64,000 bases of DNA from Prolixibacteraceae bacterium JC049 (GCA_023369685.1 SACZ01000002.1:496001-560000); one strand, 5' to 3'. Positions 9,824-18,853 are shown, counted from the first letter of the stretch. Numbers and translations are program-made. The notes: generated by a model not told the origin, from the sequence alone.

Positions 9824-10486
9824 ATGAAATATTCACAAATAATAAAGATTACTTCGGTACTATTTCTGGCAGTTATGGCTACCTCGTGTGTTTCTAAGAA
9901 GAAGTTTTTAGCAATGCAAGATGGCAAGCTACGTGCTGAAAAACGAGTTGCAGCATTGACCGATGAGCTGGATACTAAAAAAGAGATCATCAACACAATG
10001 CATAGCGATTTCAACAGAATGAAAAATGAACTACTGACCAACAATGCGATGAAAGATAGTCATATCGATTCGTTAGCTCGTCAGGTAGTTAATTTAAAAG
10101 GAAACGTATCGGAGACCAATGCTAACCTTGAAGAAAAGTTATTTGCTTTCAAATACGAAAAGCGACGCTACATGGATAACATTAAGCAGCTGGAAGAGAA
10201 AAACGTGAAACTGCAAGGAGTTCAAAAGCAGCTGAATGAAAATATTAAAGAGATGGAAGATAAGCTAACAGAAGAACGCTTTGAAACATCAAAAGAACGC
10301 GATGAAAAGAATCGTTTGGTCAATCAGCTTACAGTAGCAAAAAATGAAATTAAGCAGGTTAAAGCAAGTGTTGAAAAGTTGAAAACACAAATCAATGGCC
10401 TGAAACAAAAGATGGCTGATAAAGACCAAGAAATTAGTCGTTTGAGAAACAATGTAAAACTGCTTAAGAAGAATATCGGCAAATAA
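9824..10486 (+). CDS. Coiled-coil lipoprotein
   Basis: The 220-residue protein starts at the ATG at 9824, which opens a lipoprotein signal with lipobox ATSC (Cys22); an earlier in-frame Met would put 15 charged residues before it. Almost the whole mature chain (about 35-215) is Lys/Glu-rich with heptad-like leucines, as expected for a long periplasmic coiled coil (for example EKKNVKLQGVQKQL-type repeats and the terminal RLRNNVKLLKKNIGK). No OmpA or other enzymatic domain follows, unlike many coiled-coil lipoproteins of this phylum. The function is unknown; a structural or spacer role at the outer membrane is inferred. Confidence 0.82.
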   Translation: MKYSQIIKITSVLFLAVMATSCVSKKKFLAMQDGKLRAEKRVAALTDELDTKKEIINTMHSDFNRMKNELLTNNAMKDSHIDSLARQVVNLKGNVSETNANLEEKLFAFKYEKRRYMDNIKQLEEKNVKLQGVQKQLNENIKEMEDKLTEERFETSKERDEKNRLVNQLTVAKNEIKQVKASVEKLKTQINGLKQKMADKDQEISRLRNNVKLLKKNIGK

Positions 10487-10518
10487 TTTCTGATCGAATA
10501 TTTATTCACTATAACTTT

Positions 10519-10550
10519 AATCCCGGTTGTTTACTCAATCGGGATTTTTT
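10519..10550 (+). terminator. Rho-independent terminator of the coiled-coil lipoprotein gene
   Basis: AATCCCGGTTG pairs with CAATCGGGATT across a 6-base loop and is followed by six T. Confidence 0.88.
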
Positions 10551-10633
10551 ATACATAAAGATGATTATTGCTTTGAGTATTGATATTGTATTACTACTTT
10601 AGTATTGCTAATTTTTAAAACACCCAAACCACA

Positions 10634-10858
10634 ATGTCTAAAACCTCGAGAATAATCCTAATAGCAGTTTCGCTATTCTTTTGTCTACCACTAGGTTTTG
10701 CCGTTTGGCACTATTCCAAAAAATCAGAGAAGTTAGTAAAAGCAAGAGATTTCGATTTTGCATTATACTACAGAAAGCTAACTTATCAGCTAACTACTGT
10801 TGCATTTATTATGGGATTACTAAGCTTTTACTTTGTCTATTTCTGGATACTTAATTAG
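10634..10858 (+). CDS. Small CD225/dispanin-like membrane protein
   Basis: The 74-residue protein has two hydrophobic helices (about 6-26 and 50-72) joined by a basic cytoplasmic loop. The central pattern, PLGFAVWHYSKKSEKLVKARDFDFA followed by a second helix, resembles the CD225/dispanin layout (PxGIxAxxYSxxxxxxxxxGDxxxA), found in small bacterial membrane proteins as well as animal interferon-induced transmembrane proteins. The match is by eye and moderate. The last 8 bases overlap tail-to-tail with the transglutaminase-like gene on the other strand. No function can be assigned. Confidence 0.6.
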   Translation: MSKTSRIILIAVSLFFCLPLGFAVWHYSKKSEKLVKARDFDFALYYRKLTYQLTTVAFIMGLLSFYFVYFWILN

Positions 10859-12803
10859 CTGGAAGTAACTTCGGAGTAATAATCTTTTTATAATATTTTC
10901 GGTTGTAAACATTTCCGTCTTTATCGGTATAGTTCACTTCGAATTTTATCTTCGAACGCATTTTTAGTCGGGTTGGAAGCACAATCACTTCACTCAATTC
11001 CCCTTCTAATTGTTCAATACCGATCAATTCGTCACCGTGATAGATAATCTGAATATCCCTCAAATCTCCGATGGCATATACTTCGAACTTAAAGCGCGAT
11101 CGACGTTTTTCAGATGCTTTTCCCAAATCGTAGATCTGGAAAAACAGTTTCGGAGCTTTGATTCGATTAAATATTACCGGACGACACACCATTCGGCCCG
11201 AATCTTTCATGCAAGGAAACAGGTAACGTTCGTTTATATGTGCTTTAATGGTATCTGAATGAGTAGGAGCCTGTTTGTACGAAAAGCTCTTTTTCACCGA
11301 TGAGATTACATTGATATCCTGAACAGTTTTAAATACTGGCTCATGAATCTCACTGGTAAAATAAGGTGTTTCGTCTGTGAAGTAATATTTCTTCACACTC
11401 TTAGTTGAGAAGCTAATATTGGTTGCATTAAATCCTTCGAAAATCGATAGTGTATCCAACGATTCCATGCATTGCTTTTCGGAATAAACCAGCCCTTCTT
11501 TTTCGAAGCTAACCAACACACTGTCGGCACTTCCAAACTGATCGGAAACTTTTAGGAAAGCATGATAGTCTACACTTTTACTGTAGCCATCGTTCAGCTT
11601 TATTAAGTAACTAATTTGTTTCTCTTCGTATGGTCTTAATGTTACCAATTTACTCAAATGACCTTCCACCACGACATTGGGAGGAGAAGGAATTACAATT
11701 CTATCGGCAACAGAAAATGGTTTTCTATTTCGAACAGTAATTACAATAGGCACATAGCTTTTATGCCCCACTTCATTAGCCAGCGAGCTGATGCTTACAT
11801 CGACAGGATTGATTGGCATTGACGATGCCTCTTTTATCTCACTAAAAATAACCGGTTCCTTTACTACAGGAATTTCAATATCTCCGAAATAGGGATAATA
11901 TCTCCATTCGTGTTTTAAAATCTGAGGAATTGTTCTACTGGAGTTTAAGGTTACATGCGTTGCATCCACAAAACCAAACTGTCCGGAAACAGGATCGAAA
12001 GGAATCCATCCCGATTCAGCAAAGTACACTTCCACCCAAGCATGCTGCTTCATCTTTCCATTTATCTGGGCAACACCCGAAATAAAACGAACAGGAATCT
12101 CAGCACAACGTAAAAGCGACATGAAAAGAGTACTAAACTCAATACTCAATCCACTCATCTTTGTAACAATTGTAGACGCAGGAGATACCAAATACCCAGA
12201 ATAACTTCCTTCGGCATATTGAATATTCTCTCGCAATAACTCCCCTTTGTATTTTATATTCTCATGAATCCACTCACCAATACTGGTAACCGCTCCAAGC
12301 AGTGTTTGCTCTCCTTCGGTTAGTGCCATGGAAAGTAAAGAAAGTACTTCCGACTTATTAATAAATGAATCGAATTTATAATACGAGTCTAACTCCAGAT
12401 TGCGGGTAACAGGGAAAGGTTCATCTTTAATTGGAAACATATACGCCTTGGTTTCCACCTCGGCCATATAACTAAAACTGTACTTTTTATGAAGTGTTCG
12501 CCACTCAAAATAAGCCCGATCAATGTTTATACTATCGGCCACAGGGTCAGACAAAGTCCCAACCTTCATCACCTGTTGTCTTTTATCTGACTTTGGGAAA
12601 TAGAAGAATCGACCGTATAGATAATTCAAGCGACCAGAATCCTGAGATGCCACTTCAGCGTCAATTTTATATTTCAACTTCATGCTTTTATTAAGTGGAT
12701 TATTCCGCGACTGCCCGCTAGAATCAAGCCATCCAAAGCATGTGATCAATATAATTGACACAATAAAAATAACTTTCAAACGTATGGAGTTCAAAGCTAT
12801 CAT
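10851..12803 (-). CDS. Transglutaminase-fold exported protein with Ser in place of the catalytic Cys
   Basis: The 650-residue product has an N-terminal hydrophobic signal (about 10-30) and a transglutaminase-like core at about 160-275. The His and Asp of the triad are in their usual motifs (KQHAWVEVY, His254; GWIPFDPVSG, Asp270), but the position expected for the nucleophile Cys reads SGLSIEFSTLF, with Ser220. The base call is an unambiguous AGT codon. Beta-sandwich regions follow (about 330-640). Family members are periplasmic or surface proteins; those lacking the Cys cannot do normal thiol chemistry, so a binding or scaffold role is inferred. It stands alone, oriented with porX but separated from it by 122 bases. 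Confidence 0.85.
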   Translation of the reverse strand: MIALNSIRLKVIFIVSIILITCFGWLDSSGQSRNNPLNKSMKLKYKIDAEVASQDSGRLNYLYGRFFYFPKSDKRQQVMKVGTLSDPVADSINIDRAYFEWRTLHKKYSFSYMAEVETKAYMFPIKDEPFPVTRNLELDSYYKFDSFINKSEVLSLLSMALTEGEQTLLGAVTSIGEWIHENIKYKGELLRENIQYAEGSYSGYLVSPASTIVTKMSGLSIEFSTLFMSLLRCAEIPVRFISGVAQINGKMKQHAWVEVYFAESGWIPFDPVSGQFGFVDATHVTLNSSRTIPQILKHEWRYYPYFGDIEIPVVKEPVIFSEIKEASSMPINPVDVSISSLANEVGHKSYVPIVITVRNRKPFSVADRIVIPSPPNVVVEGHLSKLVTLRPYEEKQISYLIKLNDGYSKSVDYHAFLKVSDQFGSADSVLVSFEKEGLVYSEKQCMESLDTLSIFEGFNATNISFSTKSVKKYYFTDETPYFTSEIHEPVFKTVQDINVISSVKKSFSYKQAPTHSDTIKAHINERYLFPCMKDSGRMVCRPVIFNRIKAPKLFFQIYDLGKASEKRRSRFKFEVYAIGDLRDIQIIYHGDELIGIEQLEGELSEVIVLPTRLKMRSKIKFEVNYTDKDGNVYNRKYYKKIITPKLLPAN

Positions 12804-12925
12804 AGGTTAAAATCAAATAGTTAGTTAGTCTCTCAGATCAAAGTAATCCTTGCTAAAGGTATAGGAATTCACCTAAAAGATCAATAACCATTTATGTTTT
12901 TTTTAACATTTTTAAACACCTGCAT

Positions 12926-14482
12926 CTAGCGAGCCTTCAATGTTATAAGAGGAATTATCATTTCTTCCATAGAAATACCGCCATGCTGAAAGGTATCTTT
13001 ATAGTAATTCACATAATGATTATAATTATTAGGATAAGCGATAAAATCGCTCTCAGTGGCAAAAATAAAGCTGGAACTAACATTGGGAGCAGGCAAGTGA
13101 ATGCTCGCTGGTTTCGTTATATCGAAAACCTGCTTTTTATTGTAGTTTAAGTTCTTGCCCACCTTATACCGAAGATTGGTATTGGTATTTCTATCGCCAA
13201 TTACTTTAACTGCATTTTGCACACGAATAGATCCATGATCGGTAGTTAGCATCACAGTAATATTCAACTCAGCTAACTGTTTCAACAATTCATATAAATT
13301 GGAATGCTGAAACCAGCTTCTAGTCAACGATCGGTACGCTTTCTCATCTTTGGCCAACTCTCTAACCACTTCGATCTCTGTTCTAGAGTGGGAAATCATA
13401 TCCACAAAGTTGAAAACCATTACCGACAAATCGTGCTTCTGAATAGCGGTAACCGTATCTTTTACCTTCTTATCGGTTCTAAGACTACTCACCTTGTCGA
13501 AGAACATGCTTTCCGATCGACCTAAGCGCTTCAACTGCTCTTCTAAAAGCTCTTTCTCTTTCAGGTTTTTTCCACCTTCTTCATCTTCATCCACCCAATG
13601 CTCTGGGTAGTGCTTGGCAATTTCAGAAGGCATTAGTCCAGCAAAGAAAGCGTTACGAGCATACATGGTTGCTGTTGGCAATATACTATAGTATAATTCT
13701 TCCGATGCAATATTGTACTCCTCGCTAATCATTGGCACTAAATCACGCCACTGATCGTAACGTAGATTGTCGATAACCAACACAAACACTTTTTTCTGTT
13801 TATCTAACTGCGGTAGAATTCGCTTCTTAAACAAATCAGGCGACAACAAAGGACGCTCTTCACTATTTTCAGGTTTGAACCATTCTGAATAGTTCTTCTT
13901 TACAAAACGAGCGAAGGCATTATTGGCATCATTTTTCTGCATCTGAAGCACATCGTTCATGGTATTATCTTCGGAATTACTTAATTCCAATTCCCAGAAC
14001 ACCAATTTTCGATATACCTCTTTCCAATCTTCGATGGTAAACGAATCGTTGATTTGCATCCCAATTTTCCCAAACTGAGATTGGTAAGCAGAAGTTGTTT
14101 GTTCAGTAACCAAACGCTTCTGATCGACATTCTTTTTTATTGAAAGTAATACCTGCTTCGGATTTACAGGCTTTATCAGATAATCGGCCATTTTAGAACC
14201 AATGGCTTCGTCCATAATATTCTCTTCTTCGCTTTTGGTGATCATTACCACTGGCACATGAGGAGCCACCTCTTTAATCTTAGCAAGCGTTTCAAGTCCT
14301 GTCAATCCAGGCATATTTTCATCCAGAAAAAGAATATCAAAACTTTGCTGGGAAACCATTTCAATGGTATCATAACCATTGGTAGAAGTGTGTACTTCAT
14401 ATCCTTTACTTTCCAGGAAAATGATATGAGGTTTTAGTAAATCAATCTCATCGTCGGTCCATAAAATTTTAACCTTCTTCAT
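12926..14482 (-). CDS. porX: PorX, response regulator with PglZ phosphatase-like domain (type IX secretion)
   Basis: The 518-residue protein has a receiver domain (about 1-120) with the acidic pair Asp10/Asp11, phosphoacceptor Asp54 (ILFLDENMPG) and Lys104 (YLIKPVNP). A linker is followed by a PglZ/alkaline-phosphatase-superfamily domain (about 200-518; FVLVIDNLRYDQW and MLTTDHGSIRV are metal-site-like motifs). This architecture and length are those of PorX, which works with the PorY kinase and regulates, and is needed for, the type IX secretion system. No porY is adjacent, as in most Bacteroidota. A PorW/SprE-like gene lies 17 kb away in the same window. Confidence 0.93.
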   Translation of the reverse strand: MKKVKILWTDDEIDLLKPHIIFLESKGYEVHTSTNGYDTIEMVSQQSFDILFLDENMPGLTGLETLAKIKEVAPHVPVVMITKSEEENIMDEAIGSKMADYLIKPVNPKQVLLSIKKNVDQKRLVTEQTTSAYQSQFGKIGMQINDSFTIEDWKEVYRKLVFWELELSNSEDNTMNDVLQMQKNDANNAFARFVKKNYSEWFKPENSEERPLLSPDLFKKRILPQLDKQKKVFVLVIDNLRYDQWRDLVPMISEEYNIASEELYYSILPTATMYARNAFFAGLMPSEIAKHYPEHWVDEDEEGGKNLKEKELLEEQLKRLGRSESMFFDKVSSLRTDKKVKDTVTAIQKHDLSVMVFNFVDMISHSRTEIEVVRELAKDEKAYRSLTRSWFQHSNLYELLKQLAELNITVMLTTDHGSIRVQNAVKVIGDRNTNTNLRYKVGKNLNYNKKQVFDITKPASIHLPAPNVSSSFIFATESDFIAYPNNYNHYVNYYKDTFQHGGISMEEMIIPLITLKAR

Positions 14483-14580
14483 CTGTTCGCTCTTTTTGTT
14501 TTATGCAATCCTTCTGTCTGTCTCAATAAAGATAACCAAAAGAGCTTGGCTTTATTATGGCCTTAACAATTATTAACCTG

Positions 14581-14614
14581 AAAAAAACAAAAGCCAGCCC
14601 TAAGGCCAGCTTTT
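14581..14614 (-). terminator. Rho-independent terminator of the nucleoside transporter gene
   Basis: On the minus strand AAAAGCTGGCC pairs with GGCTGGCTTTT around a short loop and is followed by a T-rich tail. It lies about 45 bases after the transporter stop at 14658. Confidence 0.8.
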
Positions 14615-14657
14615 ATATATCGAATCCCCGAAAGGAAATTGTCTTTTAATTTTTGAA

Positions 14658-16124
14658 TTAACCTAAGATCATTCCTACAATTGTTGCAGACAATAACGAA
14701 GCTAATGTTCCTGCCAATAAAGCTCTCATACCAAACTGAGAAAGCAATACTTTCTTTTTAGGTGCCAAAGACCCAATACCACCAATTTGAATACCAATAG
14801 ATGCAAAGTTGGCAAACCCACAAAGCATATAAGTGGCCATAATTGCTGATTTAGGAGAGAATAAAGCTCCAGAGTTTTTCAAATCGGCCAAACTGATGTA
14901 GCCAATAAATTCTGTTAGAATGATTTTCTCACCCAAAACACGACCAATAAGGGTAATGTCTTCTGCAGCAACACCAATTAGCCACATAATTGGAGAAAAA
15001 ATGTATCCTAGAATAAACTGAAGAGACAGGCTATCGAATTGTCCATTGGTGAATTCTGCAATAACACCATTTAGATGTGTCCAGTCACCAACTTTCATAA
15101 ATACGTAGTTCACTAATGCGATGAAAGCGATGAAACTTAACAACATTGCAGCTACGTTTACTGCCAACTTCAAACCTTCGCTAGTACCATTCGAAATAGC
15201 ATCTAATACGTTCTTACCAATCTTCTCTTTCGATACTTCAACCTCTTGAGAAATCTTTTCGGTTTGAGGATACAATACTTTCGAGATAACAACTACACCA
15301 GGAGCTGCCATAATAGAAGCTGCCAATAAGTGTTTAGCGTACAACAAGCGCTGAACCGGATCATCGCCACCCAATACACTAATGTATACCGCAAGTACAC
15401 CTCCTGCAAGTGTTGCCATTCCTCCGGCCATTACCAATAGAATCTCCGACTTATTCATCTTATCCAGATAAGCCTTAATCATCAATGGCGACTCTGTCTG
15501 TCCAAGGAAAATATTACCTGCAACAGATAAACTTTCTGCTCCCGAAAGTTTCATTACACGACTCATTAACCAAGCCAGTGCCCATACTACTTTCTGAATA
15601 ATTCCCAGATAAAACAAAACAGATGTCAATGCCGAGAAAAATATGATAGTAGGCAAAATAGTAACTGCAAATGTCAACAGGGGAGTTTCAATCTCACCGG
15701 TAACAAACGATTTAAAAAGAAACTTAGTTCCTTCGTTGGTGAAGTCGAGCACCTTAACAAACAGCTTTCCAACAAATTCGAAAACGGCCTGAATAAACGG
15801 TACCTGAAGTACACCTATTGCTAATAATAGCTGGATGGCTAAACCAATACCAACTACCTTCCAATTGATTGCTTTTCTGTTGGCACTAAATAAGAAGGCA
15901 ATTCCAATTAGTACAACCATCCCCAATAAGCCTCGAAGAATATTTACAATGTTAAAACCTCCACTAGCAGCTTTTTCAATAACTGCGTCAGTTGTTGGAT
16001 TGCTTGCTTCGTTGGCTACACTAGCAATTGTGTTGGCTGCCATGTTTGCCTCTCCGGCCAATGCACTTTGCATGCCTGTAATCCCCACTAAAAGTAACAG
16101 GGTGAGCAAAATCAATTGTTTCAT
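14658..16124 (-). CDS. Concentrative nucleoside transporter (NupC/CNT family) with N-terminal extension
   Basis: The 488-residue inner-membrane protein is a cation-coupled nucleoside uptake carrier. The CNT core (about 60-488) includes the gate/pore signatures SLSVAGNIFLGQTESPLM (about 200-217) and a C-terminal YMLCGFANFASIGIQIG segment. Before the core is about 57 extra residues: a signal-peptide-like hydrophobic stretch (MKQLILLTLLLLVGITG) and a small Ala/Asn-rich linker not present in the short NupC type. It has its own terminator and a -7 box about 70 bases upstream. The preference among nucleosides cannot be read from the sequence. Confidence 0.93.
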   Translation of the reverse strand: MKQLILLTLLLLVGITGMQSALAGEANMAANTIASVANEASNPTTDAVIEKAASGGFNIVNILRGLLGMVVLIGIAFLFSANRKAINWKVVGIGLAIQLLLAIGVLQVPFIQAVFEFVGKLFVKVLDFTNEGTKFLFKSFVTGEIETPLLTFAVTILPTIIFFSALTSVLFYLGIIQKVVWALAWLMSRVMKLSGAESLSVAGNIFLGQTESPLMIKAYLDKMNKSEILLVMAGGMATLAGGVLAVYISVLGGDDPVQRLLYAKHLLAASIMAAPGVVVISKVLYPQTEKISQEVEVSKEKIGKNVLDAISNGTSEGLKLAVNVAAMLLSFIAFIALVNYVFMKVGDWTHLNGVIAEFTNGQFDSLSLQFILGYIFSPIMWLIGVAAEDITLIGRVLGEKIILTEFIGYISLADLKNSGALFSPKSAIMATYMLCGFANFASIGIQIGGIGSLAPKKKVLLSQFGMRALLAGTLASLLSATIVGMILG

Positions 16125-16194
16125 TTGTTTATTATTTGATTTTAGTTTACCTCATAGTCACCTACTCCAGTATAATTTTATAAGTGACTGGATG

Positions 16195-16202
16195 CAAATT
16201 TA
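16195..16202 (-). promoter_or_regulatory. Putative -7 box for the nucleoside transporter gene
   Basis: Minus-strand TAAATTTG matches TAnnTTTG. It is followed by a leader of about 65 bases that contains an inverted repeat (AGTCAC at 16156 pairing with GTGACT near 16182). Confidence 0.45.
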
Positions 16203-16301
16203 ATTGAATAGCTGAAACAGCTAAACATCTATGAGGTGAATTTACATTTTGAGTAGTAATCGTTTGATGGCAAACAGAATTCGTAATGAATTAGTTAGCG
16301 T

Positions 16302-16901
16302 TTATTTTTGACGACGTTTTATTTCATCCCTTATTTCCGATGCTCGCTCATAATCTTCAGCTTTAATGGCATCGTTAAGAAACTCATTCAATTCATCTAT
16401 GTTAAATTCAGAATAAGCATCTGCATTTCCCTCTGAATCTTCGTCAAATAGGGCAGCTTCTAAATCTGTTGCTTTCTTGGTACTTTTCTCAACATCCATA
16501 TCTATTCCTGCTTTTTCAAGAATATCGGCTGTTGTATAAATAGGACAATTAAAACGTAAAGCCAATGAAACAGCGTCTGATGTGCGCGAATCGATTCTTA
16601 TAACATCTCCCTGGCGTTCGCATACAATTTCGGAATAGAATATTCCCTCTTCTAATCGATGAATAACAACTTCCTGAACAACAATATCGAAAGAAAAAGC
16701 TAAGTTTCGGAAAAGATCATGTGTCAAAGGTCTTGGAGGCTTAAGTCCTTCAAGTTGAATAGCGATAGATTGTGCTTCTACAGGACCAATGATAATTGGA
16801 ATTCGTCTTTCGGTTTTTTCTTCCATTAAAACCAATGCATAAGCACCTGTCTGTGTCTGACTAACCGATAATCCTAGTACTTTTAGCTTTATTTTATCCA
16901 T
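16302..16901 (-). CDS. Bifunctional nuclease family protein (DUF151) with C-terminal UVR motif
   Basis: The 199-residue cytoplasmic protein has the BFN/DUF151 domain at about 1-135, including RRIPIIIGPVEAQSIAIQLEG and the conserved SRTSDAVSLALRFNCPIY segment. A UvrB/UvrC-type motif follows at about 165-198 (LNDAIKAEDYERASEIRDEIK), which usually mediates protein contacts. The combination is common in Bacteroidota. Plant and bacterial members have been described as nucleases, but the biochemical role here is unknown. It is monocistronic and diverges from the rplU-rpmA operon. Confidence 0.9.
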   Translation of the reverse strand: MDKIKLKVLGLSVSQTQTGAYALVLMEEKTERRIPIIIGPVEAQSIAIQLEGLKPPRPLTHDLFRNLAFSFDIVVQEVVIHRLEEGIFYSEIVCERQGDVIRIDSRTSDAVSLALRFNCPIYTTADILEKAGIDMDVEKSTKKATDLEAALFDEDSEGNADAYSEFNIDELNEFLNDAIKAEDYERASEIRDEIKRRQK

Positions 16902-17204
16902 AATGTTTTTCGCACGCAGTAAGTTAAGTTTAGAAGCTTCGAGGCAATAGACTTAAGTTTTGCCAGTTGGCTGTTTAACTGTGTAAGAAACAAATATAAT
17001 AATAGTTTTCAAATCAATTCTGTTTTCCTAAAATCAGTGAAGGAAGTTATTATCAGACTATTTGCACCCGATATTTTGTTTTTAAATGTTTGGTATTCAT
17101 GTAAAAAAGCGTACTTTTGCAGCCTGAATAAGTTCGAGTAGGCTCGACAAGTGAAAACAAATGGTTTTCCGCCTTCCGAATAATAATTGTATAAATTGTT
17201 GAAA
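16902..17204. other. Divergent intergenic region with the rplU promoter and leader
   Basis: The 303 bases hold a -7 box for the DUF151 gene (minus, TATATTTG at 16991-16998), the rplU promoter (about 17090-17119) and a structured rplU leader with two short hairpins. No reading frame is supported. Confidence 0.6.
17090..17119 (+). promoter_or_regulatory. Promoter of rplU-rpmA
   Basis: A TTTG element near 17090 and the -7 box TACTTTTG at 17112-17119, about 19 bases apart, match the Bacteroidota primary-sigma consensus (TTTG, then TAnnTTTG) on both elements. Transcription would begin near 17126, leaving a leader of about 80 bases. Confidence 0.7.
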
Positions 17205-17516
17205 ATGTACGCAATTGTAGAGATCGCCGGACAGCAATTTAAGGTAGAGAAAGAAAATAAAATCTACGTTCATCGTCTGGAAAATGAAGTTGGATCGAAC
17301 ATTGAGTTCGACAAAGTACTTTTAGTAGACAACGAAGGAGACGTTAAAATCGGTACTCCAGTTGTTGAAGGAGCTAAAGTTACAGCTAAAGTGTTGGATC
17401 ACTTAAAAGGTGACAAAGTAATCGTCTTCAAAAAGAAAAGAAGAAAAGGTTACAAAAAGAGAAACGGACACCGTCAGTATTTGACTCAGATCCAGATTGA
17501 AGAAATTACAGCTTAA
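17205..17516 (+). CDS. rplU: 50S ribosomal protein L21
   Basis: The 103-residue product starts at the ATG at 17205 ([17 protein letters not shown]), the conserved L21 start; an in-frame ATG six codons earlier adds nothing. The C-terminal basic [16 protein letters not shown] segment is the rRNA-binding part of the family. It sits 23 bases before rpmA, the universal gene pair. Confidence 0.97.
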   Translation: MYAIVEIAGQQFKVEKENKIYVHRLENEVGSNIEFDKVLLVDNEGDVKIGTPVVEGAKVTAKVLDHLKGDKVIVFKKKRRKGYKKRNGHRQYLTQIQIEEITA

Positions 17517-17539
17517 GAATTTTAAAAAGACTTTGAACC

Positions 17540-17806
17540 ATGGCACATAAAAAAGGAGTTGGTAGTTCGAAGAACGGTCGCGAATCGGAAAGTAAACGAT
17601 TAGGCGTAAAGATCTACGGAGGACAATTTGCCAAAGCAGGAAATATTTTGGTACGTCAACGCGGAACTAAGCACCATCCAGGTGAAAACGTAGGTATTGG
17701 TAAAGACGATACTTTGTTTGCATTAGTTGCGGGTACTGTTGTTTTCAAAAAGAAAAGAAACAACAAATCGTACGTAAGTGTAGAACCTATTTCTACTGAA
17801 AACTAA
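17540..17806 (+). CDS. rpmA: 50S ribosomal protein L27
   Basis: The 88-residue product begins [20 protein letters not shown], with the flexible N-terminal tail that reaches the peptidyl-transferase centre, and has the full conserved [16 protein letters not shown] core. There is no Firmicute-type N-terminal prosequence. It is cotranscribed with rplU and followed by a strong terminator. Confidence 0.98.
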   Translation: MAHKKGVGSSKNGRESESKRLGVKIYGGQFAKAGNILVRQRGTKHHPGENVGIGKDDTLFALVAGTVVFKKKRNNKSYVSVEPISTEN

Positions 17807-17826
17807 ACAGTTTTCGGTTCTAATAT

Positions 17827-17862
17827 AAAAAGCTCCTGAGGAAAACTTCAGGAGCTTTTTTT
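17827..17862 (+). terminator. Rho-independent terminator of rplU-rpmA
   Basis: AAAAGCTCCTGA pairs with TCAGGAGCTTTT around a short loop and runs into seven T. Confidence 0.93.
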
Positions 17863-17872
17863 GTATTATCCC

Positions 17873-17880
17873 TATCTTTG
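17873..17880 (+). promoter_or_regulatory. Putative -7 box for the tRNA methyltransferase gene
   Basis: TATCTTTG matches TAnnTTTG exactly. It sits between the rpmA terminator and the ATG at 17898, so the leader would be very short. Confidence 0.5.
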
Positions 17881-17897
17881 CAGCAAACCAATAACCA

Positions 17898-18620
17898 ATG
17901 CGGCAAAAAGCAACAAAGCCATTCCAGTTTAAAGAGTTTACGGTAGTTCAACAGCAATCGGCCATGAAAGTAAATACCGATAGTATTTTACTGGGAAGCT
18001 GGGCCGATGTTTCCGAAGCGAATTATGTTCTGGATATTGGAACCGGAACCGGACTACTGGCACTAATGGTTGCCCAAAGAAATACCCAAGCAATAATCGA
18101 CGCTATTGACATTGATTTACCAGCAGTGGAGGAGGCAACACTTAACTTTTCCAATTCTAAATTCTCTGATCGCCTAAACTGCTTTCACCAACCACTTCAG
18201 AGTTTCGCAACTAACAGCGAGAAAAAGTACGATCTTGTTATTACCAACCCTCCCTATTTTGAAGAGGGGCTAGTATCTCCTGACACACAACGAGGCAATG
18301 CCAGACATACCAATTCTCTTTCCTTCCTCGATTTGATTCAAGGAGCCACGCAATTTTTAAACACTGACGGAAAACTAGCAATGGTTATTCCAATTGAAGC
18401 ACGGGAGAGAATCATATCTATAGCTCAAAAACACTCTCTTCACTTAAATAGAGAACTACAAGTTCAACCAACTCCCACCAAACCATTTAATCGTTCCTTT
18501 CTCCAGTTTTCTTTCAAAAAGTCCGATGTTACTTTTCAAAAGTTGTCGATTTATAACACAAACAGTTCATATTCGGAATGTTTTAAAACATATACTAAAC
18601 TATTCTACCTCAACATATAA
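17898..18620 (+). CDS. tRNA1(Val) (adenine(37)-N6)-methyltransferase (YfiC/TrmN6 family)
   Basis: The 240-residue enzyme has a class I SAM-binding fold: the glycine-rich motif VLDIGTGTGLLAL (about 44-56), an acidic IDAIDID strand and the N6-adenine methylase signature TNPPYF (about 115-120). Length and order match the YfiC/TrmN6 group, which methylates A37 of tRNA1(Val); other N6-adenine methylases with the same motif (such as HemK/PrmC) are longer and have an N-terminal helical domain absent here. It is a single gene after rplU-rpmA. Confidence 0.85.
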   Translation: MRQKATKPFQFKEFTVVQQQSAMKVNTDSILLGSWADVSEANYVLDIGTGTGLLALMVAQRNTQAIIDAIDIDLPAVEEATLNFSNSKFSDRLNCFHQPLQSFATNSEKKYDLVITNPPYFEEGLVSPDTQRGNARHTNSLSFLDLIQGATQFLNTDGKLAMVIPIEARERIISIAQKHSLHLNRELQVQPTPTKPFNRSFLQFSFKKSDVTFQKLSIYNTNSSYSECFKTYTKLFYLNI

Positions 18621-18853
18621 CACTCTTTATATTTACATTTTCGAAACAAAATTCACAACTAACTCACAAACAACCTATTGATCAATAATTTAAGCCATAT
18701 TCTGCATAAAAAGAGCAGAAAATCTTTTACTCTTTATAATTAATCTAAAAACATATAAGACTTTGAGGTCTATTTTTCCGCAATGTAACCTTGTGAACTG
18801 ATTTTAAGTACATAAATTCGTGATTAATATTGATCGAACTAAATCGGAGCTTT

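Noticed and set aside
18676-18687. TATTGATCAATA palindrome upstream of nrfH, considered as an FNR/CRP-type site
   Set aside because: FNR sites need TTGAT-N4-ATCAA; here the half-sites are fused without spacer, and the site is 167 bases from the start codon.
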